A stretch of DNA of 50,912 nt from Lichenicola sp964248625 (GCA_964248625.1 CAXTZG010000014.1:1-50912), one strand, 5' to 3'; shown: positions 25,806 to 34,126, numbered from the stretch's first letter. Notes: generated from the sequence alone by a model not told the origin. Numbers and translations are program-made.

Positions 25806-26900
25806 TCAGTCGGCTGACACGTGCACCCGGTGCCACGCGGCACTCAGGTATCCCTTGAAGTTCCAGGTGTCGTCGGGCTGCGCAGGTTGCGTCTGCCCGG
25901 CAGAATCCCAGGCGCGTACGGCGAGCTCGTGGTCGCCTTTCGGCAGGTCCAGATCGGCAGACCAGAAGGTCCAGCTCCAGGGTGCCTGCGGATCATGCTC
26001 GAGATCGGCCTGGCTCCAGCTGCGGCCGCCATCGATCGACACGTCGACGCGCACGATGTCGCGCGCGGTTGCGATCGCATAGCCGCGCACGGTCGTCGGG
26101 CCGGCCTTCAGCGCGGCGTGGGCCGCCGGCTCGCAGATCGCGGAGTTGAGCGGCATGTCATAGATCGTGACGCCCTTGTCCCAGTCGACCGTGTCTTCCG
26201 TCACGTCGGCTGGCAGCAGCTTGTAGTCGCGGGCCTGCATGTGGTTGTCCGATGGCTTGTCCTGCACCGTGATGGCGGACAGCCATTTTGGGCTGCGCAC
26301 GCCGGCGTAACCGGGCACCACGACCCGCAGCGGATACCCGTGCTCCGGCGCCAAGGTCTCGCCGTTCATGGCGAAGGCGAGCAGAACTTCCGGTGCCATG
26401 GCCTTGGCCATGGGGATCGAGGCGCCGTAGTTGAAGCGCCCCTCCTCCGGCATCTCGACCTCGTCGCAGGCGTCGAAGGCGACATGCAGCGTGGCAGCCT
26501 CGTCGGCACCGGCTGCCTTCAGCACATCGGCCAGCGATATGCCGGTCCAGTCGGCGTTGCCGATGGCGCCTGGCGCCCAGGGATCTCCCGATGTCGGTCG
26601 CACCTGCTGCTGATCCGCGCGACGGTTGCCGGCGCACTGCATCACCGCCGTCACGGTGCGGGCCGGGAAGCGGTCGCGCAGGTCCGGCACCGATAGATCG
26701 AGCGGGGTCTGCACCATCCCGGTCACCCGAAGACGATGCGTCTGCTCATCGAGCCGGGGGATGTTGCCGTGGCTGCGCACATAGAAGTCTTTCTGGCCGG
26801 TCATGAGCCCGCCTCGCAGCCGATGCAGCGGCGGCTCGGCGTTGAACGGCGTCTGCGAATGCACGATCAGGTCTGACTTGGTAAGGAACGGACTCAACAT
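25806..26900 (-). CDS. Sulfite-oxidase-family molybdopterin enzyme
   Basis: 364 residues with the sulfite oxidase layout: molybdopterin domain (YVRSHGNIPRLDEQTHRL … VMQCAGNRR with Cys89 as the probable Mo ligand, GNADWTGISLADVLKAAG, EHGYPLRVVVPGYAGVRSPKWL) and a C-terminal Mo-Co dimerisation domain (VRGYAIATARDIVRVDVSID … WSWTFWSADLDLPKGDHELAVRAWDSAG). No Tat or Sec signal is visible, unlike many bacterial sulfite dehydrogenases, so a cytoplasmic location is likely. No haem domain. The ATG at 26900 has GGAG 8 bases upstream. It is cotranscribed with a YeiH-type exporter and a ClC gene. Confidence 0.9.
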   Translation of the reverse strand: MLSPFLTKSDLIVHSQTPFNAEPPLHRLRGGLMTGQKDFYVRSHGNIPRLDEQTHRLRVTGMVQTPLDLSVPDLRDRFPARTVTAVMQCAGNRRADQQQVRPTSGDPWAPGAIGNADWTGISLADVLKAAGADEAATLHVAFDACDEVEMPEEGRFNYGASIPMAKAMAPEVLLAFAMNGETLAPEHGYPLRVVVPGYAGVRSPKWLSAITVQDKPSDNHMQARDYKLLPADVTEDTVDWDKGVTIYDMPLNSAICEPAAHAALKAGPTTVRGYAIATARDIVRVDVSIDGGRSWSQADLEHDPQAPWSWTFWSADLDLPKGDHELAVRAWDSAGQTQPAQPDDTWNFKGYLSAAWHRVHVSAD

Positions 26901-26975
26901 CACCACTTCTCCGGTAGCCGACAGGGTCTTCAAACACCGCTGACACAACGCCCAAGCGGTTCTGGCGCCGGCTGA

Positions 26976-28100
26976 TCAGGCAAGGCCAAGCAGGCGGATC
27001 AGGCCGAGGCTCAGCAGCCCCAGCGCCAGCAGCGACAGCACCACCACCGTCGTCACCCGGCCGCCGGCCCGCACTGCCACGCGCAGGTCGGTGCCCAGCC
27101 CGAGCGCTGCCATGGACACCACGGTCAGCAGGCTTGCGGCCCATGAAGCCGGCTGCAGCATCGCATGCGGCACCATCCCGAGGGAACGCAACGTCGCCAG
27201 GCCCAGGAAACCGACAATGAACCAGGGCACCAGCTTGTGCAGGGGCAGGCCGGCCCGCTTCGGACGATCGCCGGCGGTCAGATGCGGTGCTGCCTCATCG
27301 GTCTCGTCGCGAAGCCGGCGGGTCAACAGGGACAGGACCAGCACCACCGGCCCCAGCATCAGCACGCGGACCAGCTTGACCAGCGTGCCGAGCTGCACCG
27401 CGACCGTCCCGACCGGCGCCGTCGCCGCCAGCACCTGCGGCACGGCGTAGACGGTCAGGCCGGCGAGCGCGCCATATTGCAGGCCGCTCAGATGCAGCAG
27501 CGGCACCGCCAGGGGGAGGAGCAGCACCAGGACGACGCCGAACAGGGCGGTGAAGGCGATGGAGGCGGCAACGTCCTCGCCATCGGCGCCGATCACCGGC
27601 GCCACCGCGGCGATGGCCGAATTGCCGCAGATGGAGTTGCCGCAGGCCACCAGGGTCGCCATCCGGTGCGGCAGGCCGAACAGCCGGCCAATGCCGTAGG
27701 AGCAGCCGATCGCCAGCACGACCACTGCGGCGATCCCGACCAGCAGGCCGGGACCCGCTGCCAGCACGGTGCGCGCGCTGACGGATGCGCCGAGCAGCAC
27801 CACGGCAATCTCCAGCAGCATCTTGGCGCTGAAGCTGATTCCGGTCTGCCAGCGGGTGGAGGGCGTCCAGGCGGTGCGGACAACCGCACCGATGATGATC
27901 GCGAGCACCAGGCTCTCCAGCCAGGCGGCACCGAACAGCCATCGCTCCATCATGGCCAGAAGGGTCGCGGCCCCGGTGACCAGGATGCACAGCCCGACCC
28001 CGGGCAGCGTGCGGCGGACGCCGTCGAAGGCAGGCAGCCGGACGGGAACAGATACGCCGGCCAGAAGCGGCAAAGGCAGGTTGTAGATGCTGGCAGCCAT
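26976..28100 (-). CDS. yeiH: YeiH-family putative sulfate/sulfonate exporter
   Basis: 374-residue membrane protein with about ten helices. Family features: LPGVGLCILVTGAATLLA, FSAKMLLEIAVVLLGASVS, LVACGNSICGNSAIAAVAPVI (highly typical), and LPWF-type VPWFIVGFLGLATLRS near the C-terminus. In other bacteria such proteins are induced by sulfite or taurine and linked to LysR regulators of the CysB/YeiE type. The ATG at 28100 follows GAGGTGACCC. First gene of the probable yeiH-sulfite oxidase-ClC operon, divergent from a LysR gene. Confidence 0.92.
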   Translation of the reverse strand: MAASIYNLPLPLLAGVSVPVRLPAFDGVRRTLPGVGLCILVTGAATLLAMMERWLFGAAWLESLVLAIIIGAVVRTAWTPSTRWQTGISFSAKMLLEIAVVLLGASVSARTVLAAGPGLLVGIAAVVVLAIGCSYGIGRLFGLPHRMATLVACGNSICGNSAIAAVAPVIGADGEDVAASIAFTALFGVVLVLLLPLAVPLLHLSGLQYGALAGLTVYAVPQVLAATAPVGTVAVQLGTLVKLVRVLMLGPVVLVLSLLTRRLRDETDEAAPHLTAGDRPKRAGLPLHKLVPWFIVGFLGLATLRSLGMVPHAMLQPASWAASLLTVVSMAALGLGTDLRVAVRAGGRVTTVVVLSLLALGLLSLGLIRLLGLA

Positions 28101-28152
28101 GGGTCACCTCGTCTCGATGACGGGAGGATGACCCTCTGCCGGATAAGCTTCC

Positions 28153-28182
28153 AACGGATTAGTATGGTAGGAATGATCCGTT
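28153..28182. promoter_or_regulatory. Perfect inverted repeat between yeiH and the LysR gene
   Basis: AACGGAT (28153-28159) and ATCCGTT (28176-28182) form a perfect 7-bp inverted repeat with a 16-base spacer in the 97-bp divergent intergenic region. It is 16 bases before the LysR ATG and 53 bases before the yeiH ATG, a suitable position for a LysR operator controlling both directions. Confidence 0.55.
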
Positions 28183-28197
28183 TTGGAGATCGGTCAG

Positions 28198-29073
28198 ATG
28201 ACGCTTGAGCAGCTTCGCATCTTCGTCGCGGTCGCCGAGCGCCAGCATGTGACGGCGGCGGCGCGGGCGTTGAACCTGACCCAGTCGGCGGTGAGCAACG
28301 CGCTTGCGGCTCTGGAAGATCGCCACGCGATCCACCTGTTCGACCGGATCGGACGCGGCGTGGTCCTGAACGAGAATGGCCGGCTGTTCCTGGGCGAGGC
28401 GCAGGCCGTGCTGGCGCGAGCCCATCTTGCCGAGACGGCGCTGGCGGATCTGGGCGGTCTCCGGCGTGGGCGACTCACCGTGTTCGCCAGCCAGACGATT
28501 GCAGGCTACTGGCTGCCCGAACGGCTGGTGCGGTTCCATCAACGCCATCCTGCGGTTGAGCTCGATGTCCAGGTCGGCAACACGCGCGAGGTGGCGCAGG
28601 CTGTGCTCGATGGCGCAGCAGAACTTGGCTTCGTGGAGGGTGAGCTCAACCATCCACTGCTCGAGCAGCAGGAGGTCGGGCAGGACCGCTTGGTCATCCT
28701 CGTGCACCCGTCGCACGCCTGGGCACAAGGCAGAAGCCTGCGTGGCCGCGATCTGATCCTGGCCGTCTGGGTGATGCGCGAACAAGGGTCGGGCACCCGA
28801 TCCAGCCTGGAGGCAGCACTTGCGGCGGCAGGCTGCGATGCATCCGCGCTCTCGGTGGCGATGACGTTGCCCTCGAACGAGGCGGTCTTGAGCGCAGTGC
28901 AAGCCGGTGCAGGTGTAACCGCATTGTCGGAACACGTGGCACGTTCAGCGCTGGCAGCAGGGCAACTCGCTGCGGCTCGGCTTGAACTGCCAGAACGAAG
29001 CTTTCACATGCTTCGACATCGAGACCGCTACAGCAGCCGAGCGGCCGACGCGCTTGTCGTCACACTAAATTAA
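28198..29073 (+). CDS. LysR-family regulator of the sulfite block (YeiE-like)
   Basis: 291 residues. Helix-turn-helix: MTLEQLRIFVAVAERQHVTAAARALNLTQSAVSNALAALEDRHAIHLFDRIGRGVVLNENG. The effector domain begins near residue 90 (GRLTVFASQTIAGYWLPERLVRFHQRHPAVELDVQVGNT). This is the pattern of the YeiE/CysB-like group that sits beside yeiH in enterobacteria and responds to sulfite stress. The ATG at 28198 has GGAG 9 bases upstream. It probably controls the divergent yeiH operon through the inverted repeat at 28153-28182. Confidence 0.92.
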   Translation: MTLEQLRIFVAVAERQHVTAAARALNLTQSAVSNALAALEDRHAIHLFDRIGRGVVLNENGRLFLGEAQAVLARAHLAETALADLGGLRRGRLTVFASQTIAGYWLPERLVRFHQRHPAVELDVQVGNTREVAQAVLDGAAELGFVEGELNHPLLEQQEVGQDRLVILVHPSHAWAQGRSLRGRDLILAVWVMREQGSGTRSSLEAALAAAGCDASALSVAMTLPSNEAVLSAVQAGAGVTALSEHVARSALAAGQLAAARLELPERSFHMLRHRDRYSSRAADALVVTLN

Positions 29074-29089
29074 TCCATATGCTTTCGGC

Positions 29090-29410
29090 ACCTGGATTGT
29101 TTGTTTCGGGCTCGGCTCCGAGCCGAAGCAGCCCGGTCTCGCGGGCCAGCAACAGGACTTGCAGGGCGGCCTCGACGGCTGCCTTGTCGGTGCGTCGGAA
29201 GGTCGCGACGATGTCGTGGTCGGGGTGCGGGTCGGCGGCTACGAACCCGCGGATGATGCTGCGACTTGCCGCCGCTCCGGCCAGGAACCTCGAACGCGCC
29301 AAGAGGCACCCGCTCGACCGCAGCGACCACGACGTGCGCCACCTCATGCTCGGGTAGCCACGCCCTCAGGTCAGGCGGCATGAGAAATGCCTGTTCACAA
29401 TTAAAGATGC
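29090..29410 (-). pseudogene. IS1182-type transposase relic (N-terminal part)
   Basis: Read on the minus strand, NCEQAFLMPPDLRAWLPEHE with VAHVVVAAVERVPLGAFE is the usual start of IS1182-type transposases. In another frame this continues as ASRSIIRGFVAADPHPDHDI then VATFRRTDKAAVEAALQVLL and ARETGLLRLG. A frameshift and a missing segment separate the two parts, and the catalytic C-terminus is absent. It is a dead fragment just after the LysR gene. Confidence 0.7.
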
Positions 29411-29584
29411 CTGGTCTTGAGCGCGCCCACGATCGGCGCGGTGACAACGTTGATGCAGGTCGGTGCTCCACCCTCGTTTTCCGGTCCATGCAACGCAGGT
29501 CCTGCGAGCGGCTTGCCTGCAGAAAGGTTTAGATCAACAGGAGATGCTTGGCGGTTGAGCTTTTCGATTTCAAGTTGTCATCGT

Positions 29585-30049
29585 CTAGTTACGGAAAGCC
29601 TCAAGGCCCTGCTGCTGCGCGTAAATTGTGGTCTCTTCGCCATCGACGCGTGCGTAAAGGGCTTTGAATCCGGCATTGCTTAGCGCTCGGGTGGCGGTGG
29701 AAACCAGGCTGCGCTCGTGTGTGTCGACGGCCAAGATGATACGTCCGTCATGCACCAGTGAACGCGCGGCCTGCGCCACGATCTGCCCAAGCGTAACGAC
29801 GGTTACATGTGGCACGAGAACAAGATCGGCCGATCGAGCTTCTGAATGAGCATCCGGAAGACGCGCTTCGGCGGTCCGGCACTCCGTATGCACCAACGCG
29901 CAAAGCGTTTCTGTCGGATACGTGCCCAACACCAGAACCCGCTGCCCGTCCAAGCCGGATGTTTGACCAAGAAGCGCTCTCGAGGTCGAGCGCGATTCCG
30001 GGATCGACCGGACGTAACGCAGGCGCCGGTCACGAAGAGTCTCAACCAT
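29585..30049 (-). CDS. Hypothetical protein, possible degenerate methyltransferase fold
   Basis: 154 residues. GQRVLVLGTYPTETLCALVH resembles the first strand and glycine loop of a SAM-binding Rossmann fold, and SADLVLVPHVTVVTLGQIVA with HDGRIILAVD fits the later strands. The glycine motif is incomplete (VLGTYP), so cofactor binding is doubtful. The ATG at 30049 has GGAG upstream. It lies between two transposase relics, so it may be a passenger or a partial gene. No family is assigned with confidence. Confidence 0.45.
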   Translation of the reverse strand: MVETLRDRRLRYVRSIPESRSTSRALLGQTSGLDGQRVLVLGTYPTETLCALVHTECRTAEARLPDAHSEARSADLVLVPHVTVVTLGQIVAQAARSLVHDGRIILAVDTHERSLVSTATRALSNAGFKALYARVDGEETTIYAQQQGLEAFRN

Positions 30050-30139
30050 CACACTTGTGCTCCGTCCCGTTACTTCAGGTGCCTGGGCTGACCAACTGTG
30101 ATGCTTTTCAAATAAAGGATCGATCTGGTTCTACGCTGA

Positions 30140-30520
30140 TTGCATTAAAACCGGCTAAAGCGCTCCTGACGGTTGATCCGGTCCTGTCAGCCTGGACCGA
30201 TGTTTCGCTTGCCGGACGGTCTTGCCCAGCATGGTGCGGATCACCCTCGGGTAGAAGCCAGGCCCGTCAGCTGTCACCCGGTCAGCTTGAAAGCCCACAG
30301 TTGCCCTGGCCGAGCGGAAGAACGCTTCGGTAGACCTCAGGTCTCCGGTGCTCGCTCAGCATCGCATCGATCGGGTCGCATCCACATACGAACTCGCCCT
30401 GGGTCCGAGGCGCTCTGCAACCGGCGCTTGCGGAGCGCGTCGCCCATCACCGGCAGCAGCTTCGCCTCCCAATCTCGAACGGCTTCATGGCTCACCTCCC
30501 TCGCGGCGCGCACGGCTTTA
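30140..30520 (-). pseudogene. IS6-family transposase relic, left flank
   Basis: On the minus strand VSHEAVRDWEAKLLPVMGDA then LRKRR is followed, after a frameshift and deletion, by SMLSEHR, TEAFFRSARATVGFQADRVT and ADGPGFYPRVIRTMLGK. This is the order of an IS6-type DDE transposase (second catalytic Asp in TADG). The region between RKRR and SMLSEHR, holding the first catalytic Asp, is lost. The first 60 bases (30421-30480) pair as an inverted copy with 33610-33669, at 53 of 60 identical by manual alignment. Confidence 0.75.
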
Positions 30521-30606
30521 CCTTTCAAAATTGGTGAAAGACGCTCTCGCCGGTCGAGCCTAGGCTGCCGCCTCACTGCTCCAGCCCAAATCGCAGTGCC
30601 TTGATC

Positions 30607-30630
30607 TGTTATATCCACACGGATATAGCG
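30607..30630. promoter_or_regulatory. Candidate ModE operator (Mo-box) ahead of the TonB receptor gene
   Basis: TGTTATAT, 8 bases, ATATAGCG. The core TATATCC-ACAC-GGATATA is a perfect palindrome (30610-30627). Arm sequence and 8-base spacing match, with about two mismatches in 16 arm bases, the E. coli modA operator as recalled (CGTTATAT-N8-AYATAACG). It ends 28 bases before the receptor ATG, so a bound ModE-like repressor would block the promoter or initiation. No modE gene is in the window, and no such site was seen upstream of modA or modB here. Confidence 0.55.
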
Positions 30631-30658
30631 GTCTGGAACTCGGACGGGCTGATCTTCC

Positions 30659-32758
30659 ATGCGGATTTACACCCTTGTCATGAGCACCCTGGTTCTCGGT
30701 TGTGACCTTGGTTTTCCCGGTTGGCCGGTTCGGGCACAGGAGACCGTCACGGTAAACGGTGTGGCTCCTTCAACCTACCAAGTGAACGACGTCTCTCTGG
30801 GCCCCCTCGGAACCCGATCCATATTCGATCTTCCTTACTCGGTTCAGTCAGTGGACGCCGAGCTTGCGCGCAACCAGCAATTCATCAGCGTGCAGGAAGC
30901 GTTTCGACTCATCCCATCAGTACAGGGCGGAAACATCCGCCCCCAAACGCGTGGATTGCAGGCCGGCGTCGTGCAGAACACGCGGATCGACGGTCTCAAC
31001 ATCGCCGCGACCACGGACTATCCGATCGAGGAGTTCCAGCAGATCGACGTCCTCGACGGTGTATCGGGCGCCCTCTACGGACCGGCCAATCCTGCCGGAA
31101 CCTTCGACTACATCCTGAAGCGTCCCACCAGTCAGCCGCTGCGCGACTTCACCGCCGAGTATCTTTCGCAGCAGTCGTTCCTGTATCATGCTGATCTCGG
31201 CGGGCTTTTCGGGCGCAATGGCCTGTTTGGCTATCGCGTAAACCTGGTAAGCCAGAACGGCGAAGGCTATTCCGATCACAGCCGGCTGAAGCGCCAGCTG
31301 GCCAGCCTTGGCTTCGACGTCCATCTCGCCCCCGACACGACGATTGAGTCCGATGCCAGCGTCTATCGGTATATCGATACCGGCTTTCCCGGCACCTTCG
31401 CGGTTACCAAAGGCGTGACCTTTCCCGAGGGACTGGATCCGGGACGTGTCGGCTACGGCCAGATCTATGGCGGCGACGACAACCTGACAACGTTCCTGAG
31501 CTCGCGCCTCAAGCATGATTTCGGCCAGGACTGGCGCGTCAACACCGGTCTGCTCTATGAGACCAGCAACCGCGCTTCGACGGTGCCCACCAACACGATC
31601 ACCGATGCGGCTGGCGACTACACCACTACCGCAGCAACGACGACCTTCAGCGTCGACACCATCTTAAGCAACAACCTGACGCTGAACGGGCACGTAAAGG
31701 CCCTCGGCCTTGTCCAAGACCTCCTGTTCTCAGAGAACGGCTTCACCTGGGACCGCTACACGCCGTTCAAGACCGGTCCGATCACGCTCGGCCGCGCCAG
31801 CCTTGCCGATCCGAAGCTGTTTGCCGAACCGCGGTTTCCTGACTTCTCGCAGCGCTACCATGCGATGAACACGCTGCAGCAGTCCCTGACGTTCGGCGAC
31901 GTTATCAGCCTGACCCGGCAGGTCTCGGTCATCGGCATTGCGAGCCAGAGCTGGATCCATGCGCGGAACTACAGCAGCACTGGCCAGACGACGAGCGCCT
32001 ATGACGCGAACGGCATCAGTCCGACCGCGAGCCTCCTGTACAAGCCGTTCCGTAATGCGTTGGCGTACGTGACATATTCCAACAGCCTGCAGCAAGGCGA
32101 CGCCGCCCCGGCTGGATCGTCGAACGTCGGCACGAGCCTGCCGCCCTACCGCACGGAGCAGTGGGAAGTCGGCTACAAGCTGAACCTCCACGGCATCGAC
32201 TTCACCAGCGCCGCCTACCGCATTCAGCGGCCCTATGCCTATGTCGGTAGCGACAACGTCTTCGCCATACAGGGACGACAGGTCAATCGCGGCATCGAAT
32301 TCAATGCCAGCGGCAATGCGACCCATGCCTTTACGGTCTTCGGCGGCATCTCACTGCTCGATCCGCGCCTGCTCGACACCGGGTCTGTGACCACCAACGA
32401 CAAGCAGATCCTCGGGTTGTCGCACGTCACGTTCGATCTCCTGCTGGAATATCATCCCGTCTTCATTTCCGGACTGACCTTCAGCGCCAACGTCAACTTC
32501 ACCAGCCGCCGTCCAGGAAACTACACCAACAGCGACTATGTCGACGGCGACACGGTGTTGGATCTCAACCTGCGGTATCCCGTCCGCGTGGTCGGCAAGC
32601 ACGCACTGCTACGGTTGTCGATCGACAACGTCACCGACGAGCGTTACTGGGCGAACATCGCGCCGACCGGCCAGAACGGCTATGAAGGCACCAACAGCGG
32701 GACCGGAACGCTCGGCACGCCGCGGACCGTGCGCGCATCGCTGGAGATAAATCTATGA
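30659..32758 (+). CDS. TonB-dependent outer-membrane receptor
   Basis: 699 residues. Signal peptide (residues about 1-27, cleavage near VRA/QE), a TonB-box-like ETVTVNG at 28-34, a plug domain (VQEAFRLIPSVQGGNIRPQTRGLQAGVVQNTRIDGLNIAATTDYP, IDVLDGVSGALYGPANPAGT), then a 22-strand-type barrel ending in the usual C-terminal pattern (LRLSIDNVTDERYWANI … RTVRASLEINL). Such receptors import scarce ligands across the outer membrane with TonB energy. The next gene begins inside its stop codon (ATGA), tying it to a ModA-like binding protein. The candidate Mo-box just upstream suggests molybdate, tungstate or a related chelate as ligand rather than an iron siderophore; this is inference. Confidence 0.92.
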   Translation: MRIYTLVMSTLVLGCDLGFPGWPVRAQETVTVNGVAPSTYQVNDVSLGPLGTRSIFDLPYSVQSVDAELARNQQFISVQEAFRLIPSVQGGNIRPQTRGLQAGVVQNTRIDGLNIAATTDYPIEEFQQIDVLDGVSGALYGPANPAGTFDYILKRPTSQPLRDFTAEYLSQQSFLYHADLGGLFGRNGLFGYRVNLVSQNGEGYSDHSRLKRQLASLGFDVHLAPDTTIESDASVYRYIDTGFPGTFAVTKGVTFPEGLDPGRVGYGQIYGGDDNLTTFLSSRLKHDFGQDWRVNTGLLYETSNRASTVPTNTITDAAGDYTTTAATTTFSVDTILSNNLTLNGHVKALGLVQDLLFSENGFTWDRYTPFKTGPITLGRASLADPKLFAEPRFPDFSQRYHAMNTLQQSLTFGDVISLTRQVSVIGIASQSWIHARNYSSTGQTTSAYDANGISPTASLLYKPFRNALAYVTYSNSLQQGDAAPAGSSNVGTSLPPYRTEQWEVGYKLNLHGIDFTSAAYRIQRPYAYVGSDNVFAIQGRQVNRGIEFNASGNATHAFTVFGGISLLDPRLLDTGSVTTNDKQILGLSHVTFDLLLEYHPVFISGLTFSANVNFTSRRPGNYTNSDYVDGDTVLDLNLRYPVRVVGKHALLRLSIDNVTDERYWANIAPTGQNGYEGTNSGTGTLGTPRTVRASLEINL

Positions 32759-33585
32759 TCGTACGCATGGGGATCGCCTGGATTGGGTTGAGCCTCGTCC
32801 TGCTTGGCAGCGCCGGCGCTGATCCGGCCCCGCCTGTCCGGATCTTCGCGGCGGGCAGCCTCGGCGGCGCGCTCTTGGACATCGATCGGGATTTCACCTC
32901 CGAAACCGGACGGAAGGTCGAGCTGACACTGGGACCTGCCGGGGTGCTGCTGCATAGGATCGAGCAAAAACAGGATGCCGACCTGTTCCTGTCAGCCAAT
33001 CTGGCCCACCCGCAGCGCCTGGCCGACGAGGGCAAGGGCACGCCTCCGGTCATCTTCATTCGGAACCGCATCTGCATGCTGGCCCGACGCGACATAGGGC
33101 TCAGGCCGGCCAACATGCTGGACAGGCTGCTCGATCCCGCGATCAGGATCGGCACCTCTACGCCGGGTGCCGATCCGGGCGGAGACTACGCGCTGCTGCT
33201 GTTTGCAAAGGCCGATACTGCCCGTCCGGGTGCCGGGGAGATCCTGCGACAGAAAGCCGAAAGGCTGGTGGGCGGCCCGATAGCCACCAAGGTTCCAGGC
33301 GGAGGCAGCCCGGTCGAGTATTTCCTCGAGCATCGCACGGTAGACGTCTTTGTCGGCTACTGCAGTCGACACGAGAAGCAGCCCGATCCCCGCTTCGACC
33401 AGGTCGAGGTTCCGGAGAACCTGTCGGTTCCAGTCGAATATGGCCTGACTGTGCTGTCCAGCCGGGGATCCGCCTCGACACGGCAGGTCGCCGCCCGCTT
33501 TGCCTCGTACCTGATGAACACGAAGGCACAGGCATCGCTGGCAGCCTACGGTTTCGAACCCCTCGCGGCGGATCGGAGCCACTAG
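32755..33585 (+). CDS. ModA-like periplasmic substrate-binding protein coupled to the TonB receptor
   Basis: 276 residues of the ModA-like (COG0725) group. Signal peptide (MGIAWIGLSLVLLGSAGA), then VRIFAAGSLGGALLDIDRDF, LTLGPAGVLLHRIEQKQDAD, GTSTPGADPGGDYALLLFAK, GGGSPVEYFLEHRTVDVFVG. Where the ModA at 11938 has FASSSVLAQQ, with Ser residues that bind oxyanion in known ModA, this protein has LGPAGVLLHR. The ligand may therefore differ from plain molybdate or be bound differently. The ATG at 32755 overlaps the receptor stop by 4 bases. No permease or ATPase genes follow, so it may use modBC elsewhere. Confidence 0.85.
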   Translation: MIVRMGIAWIGLSLVLLGSAGADPAPPVRIFAAGSLGGALLDIDRDFTSETGRKVELTLGPAGVLLHRIEQKQDADLFLSANLAHPQRLADEGKGTPPVIFIRNRICMLARRDIGLRPANMLDRLLDPAIRIGTSTPGADPGGDYALLLFAKADTARPGAGEILRQKAERLVGGPIATKVPGGGSPVEYFLEHRTVDVFVGYCSRHEKQPDPRFDQVEVPENLSVPVEYGLTVLSSRGSASTRQVAARFASYLMNTKAQASLAAYGFEPLAADRSH

Positions 33586-33599
33586 CGGATCGAGGTCAG

Positions 33600-33740
33600 T
33601 CACGAAGTGGTTCGAGATTGAGAAGCAAAGCCGCTGCCGGTCATGGGCGACGCGCTGCGCAAGCGACGGTTTGCAGCACGCCGTGGGTCCGGAACCAGCT
33701 GCCATGCTGCCATCCATCTGCAGAAGGATCGCTGAATACG
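33600..33740 (+). pseudogene. IS6-family transposase relic, right flank
   Basis: On the plus strand VRD, an in-frame stop where the left copy has Trp, then EAKPLPVMGDALRKRRFAAR and RGSGTSC. This is the same segment as the left relic, followed by the start of the RRGxGxSW(YVDE) region, after which it decays. Orientation is opposite to the left relic, so the two point outward from the receptor locus. Confidence 0.65.
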
Positions 33741-34126
33741 CGAGCCAAGATGATGCCTCATCCATATCTGCAGGCTTCAAAGTAGTGGCCCGGCGCCGGA
33801 CACGCGCCGGCGGGGCGGATGGATCTTCCCTCTGCTCGGCGGGATTATGTCACCGACCGCCCTGGTCATGCGGGGCACGCTCGCCCAGAGGCAGCCGGGC
33901 TACGTCAGGCACAGGCCAAACGGCCCGCTTCCGCCGCCGCAATCCAGCTTCCGAGGCTCGCCTGCGATTCAGCTTCGGGCAGACGGCAGAAAGACGGCGT
34001 CATGCCGACGCCAGCACTGTCGGCAAACAAGGCAGCACCGCTAGCAGCACGTAAAACATGCTGTCGCCGATCAGGTCATGCCGTGGATCCTGGCTGCACC
34101 GCTGCCCATACCTGGCCGGCGTGCTT
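33741..34126. other. Intergenic stretch without a convincing gene
   Basis: Between the right IS6 relic and the HxlR gene. Open frames are short and unlike any recognised protein. A 19-codon minus-strand frame (MFYVLLAVLPCLPTVLASA) near 34040 looks like a bare signal sequence, probably a remnant. Confidence 0.3.

Noticed and set aside
30337..30660. 107-residue minus-strand frame overlapping the receptor start
   Set aside because: Only its central part matches the IS6 transposase relic; the first 50 residues are antisense of the receptor promoter, so it is not a separate gene.
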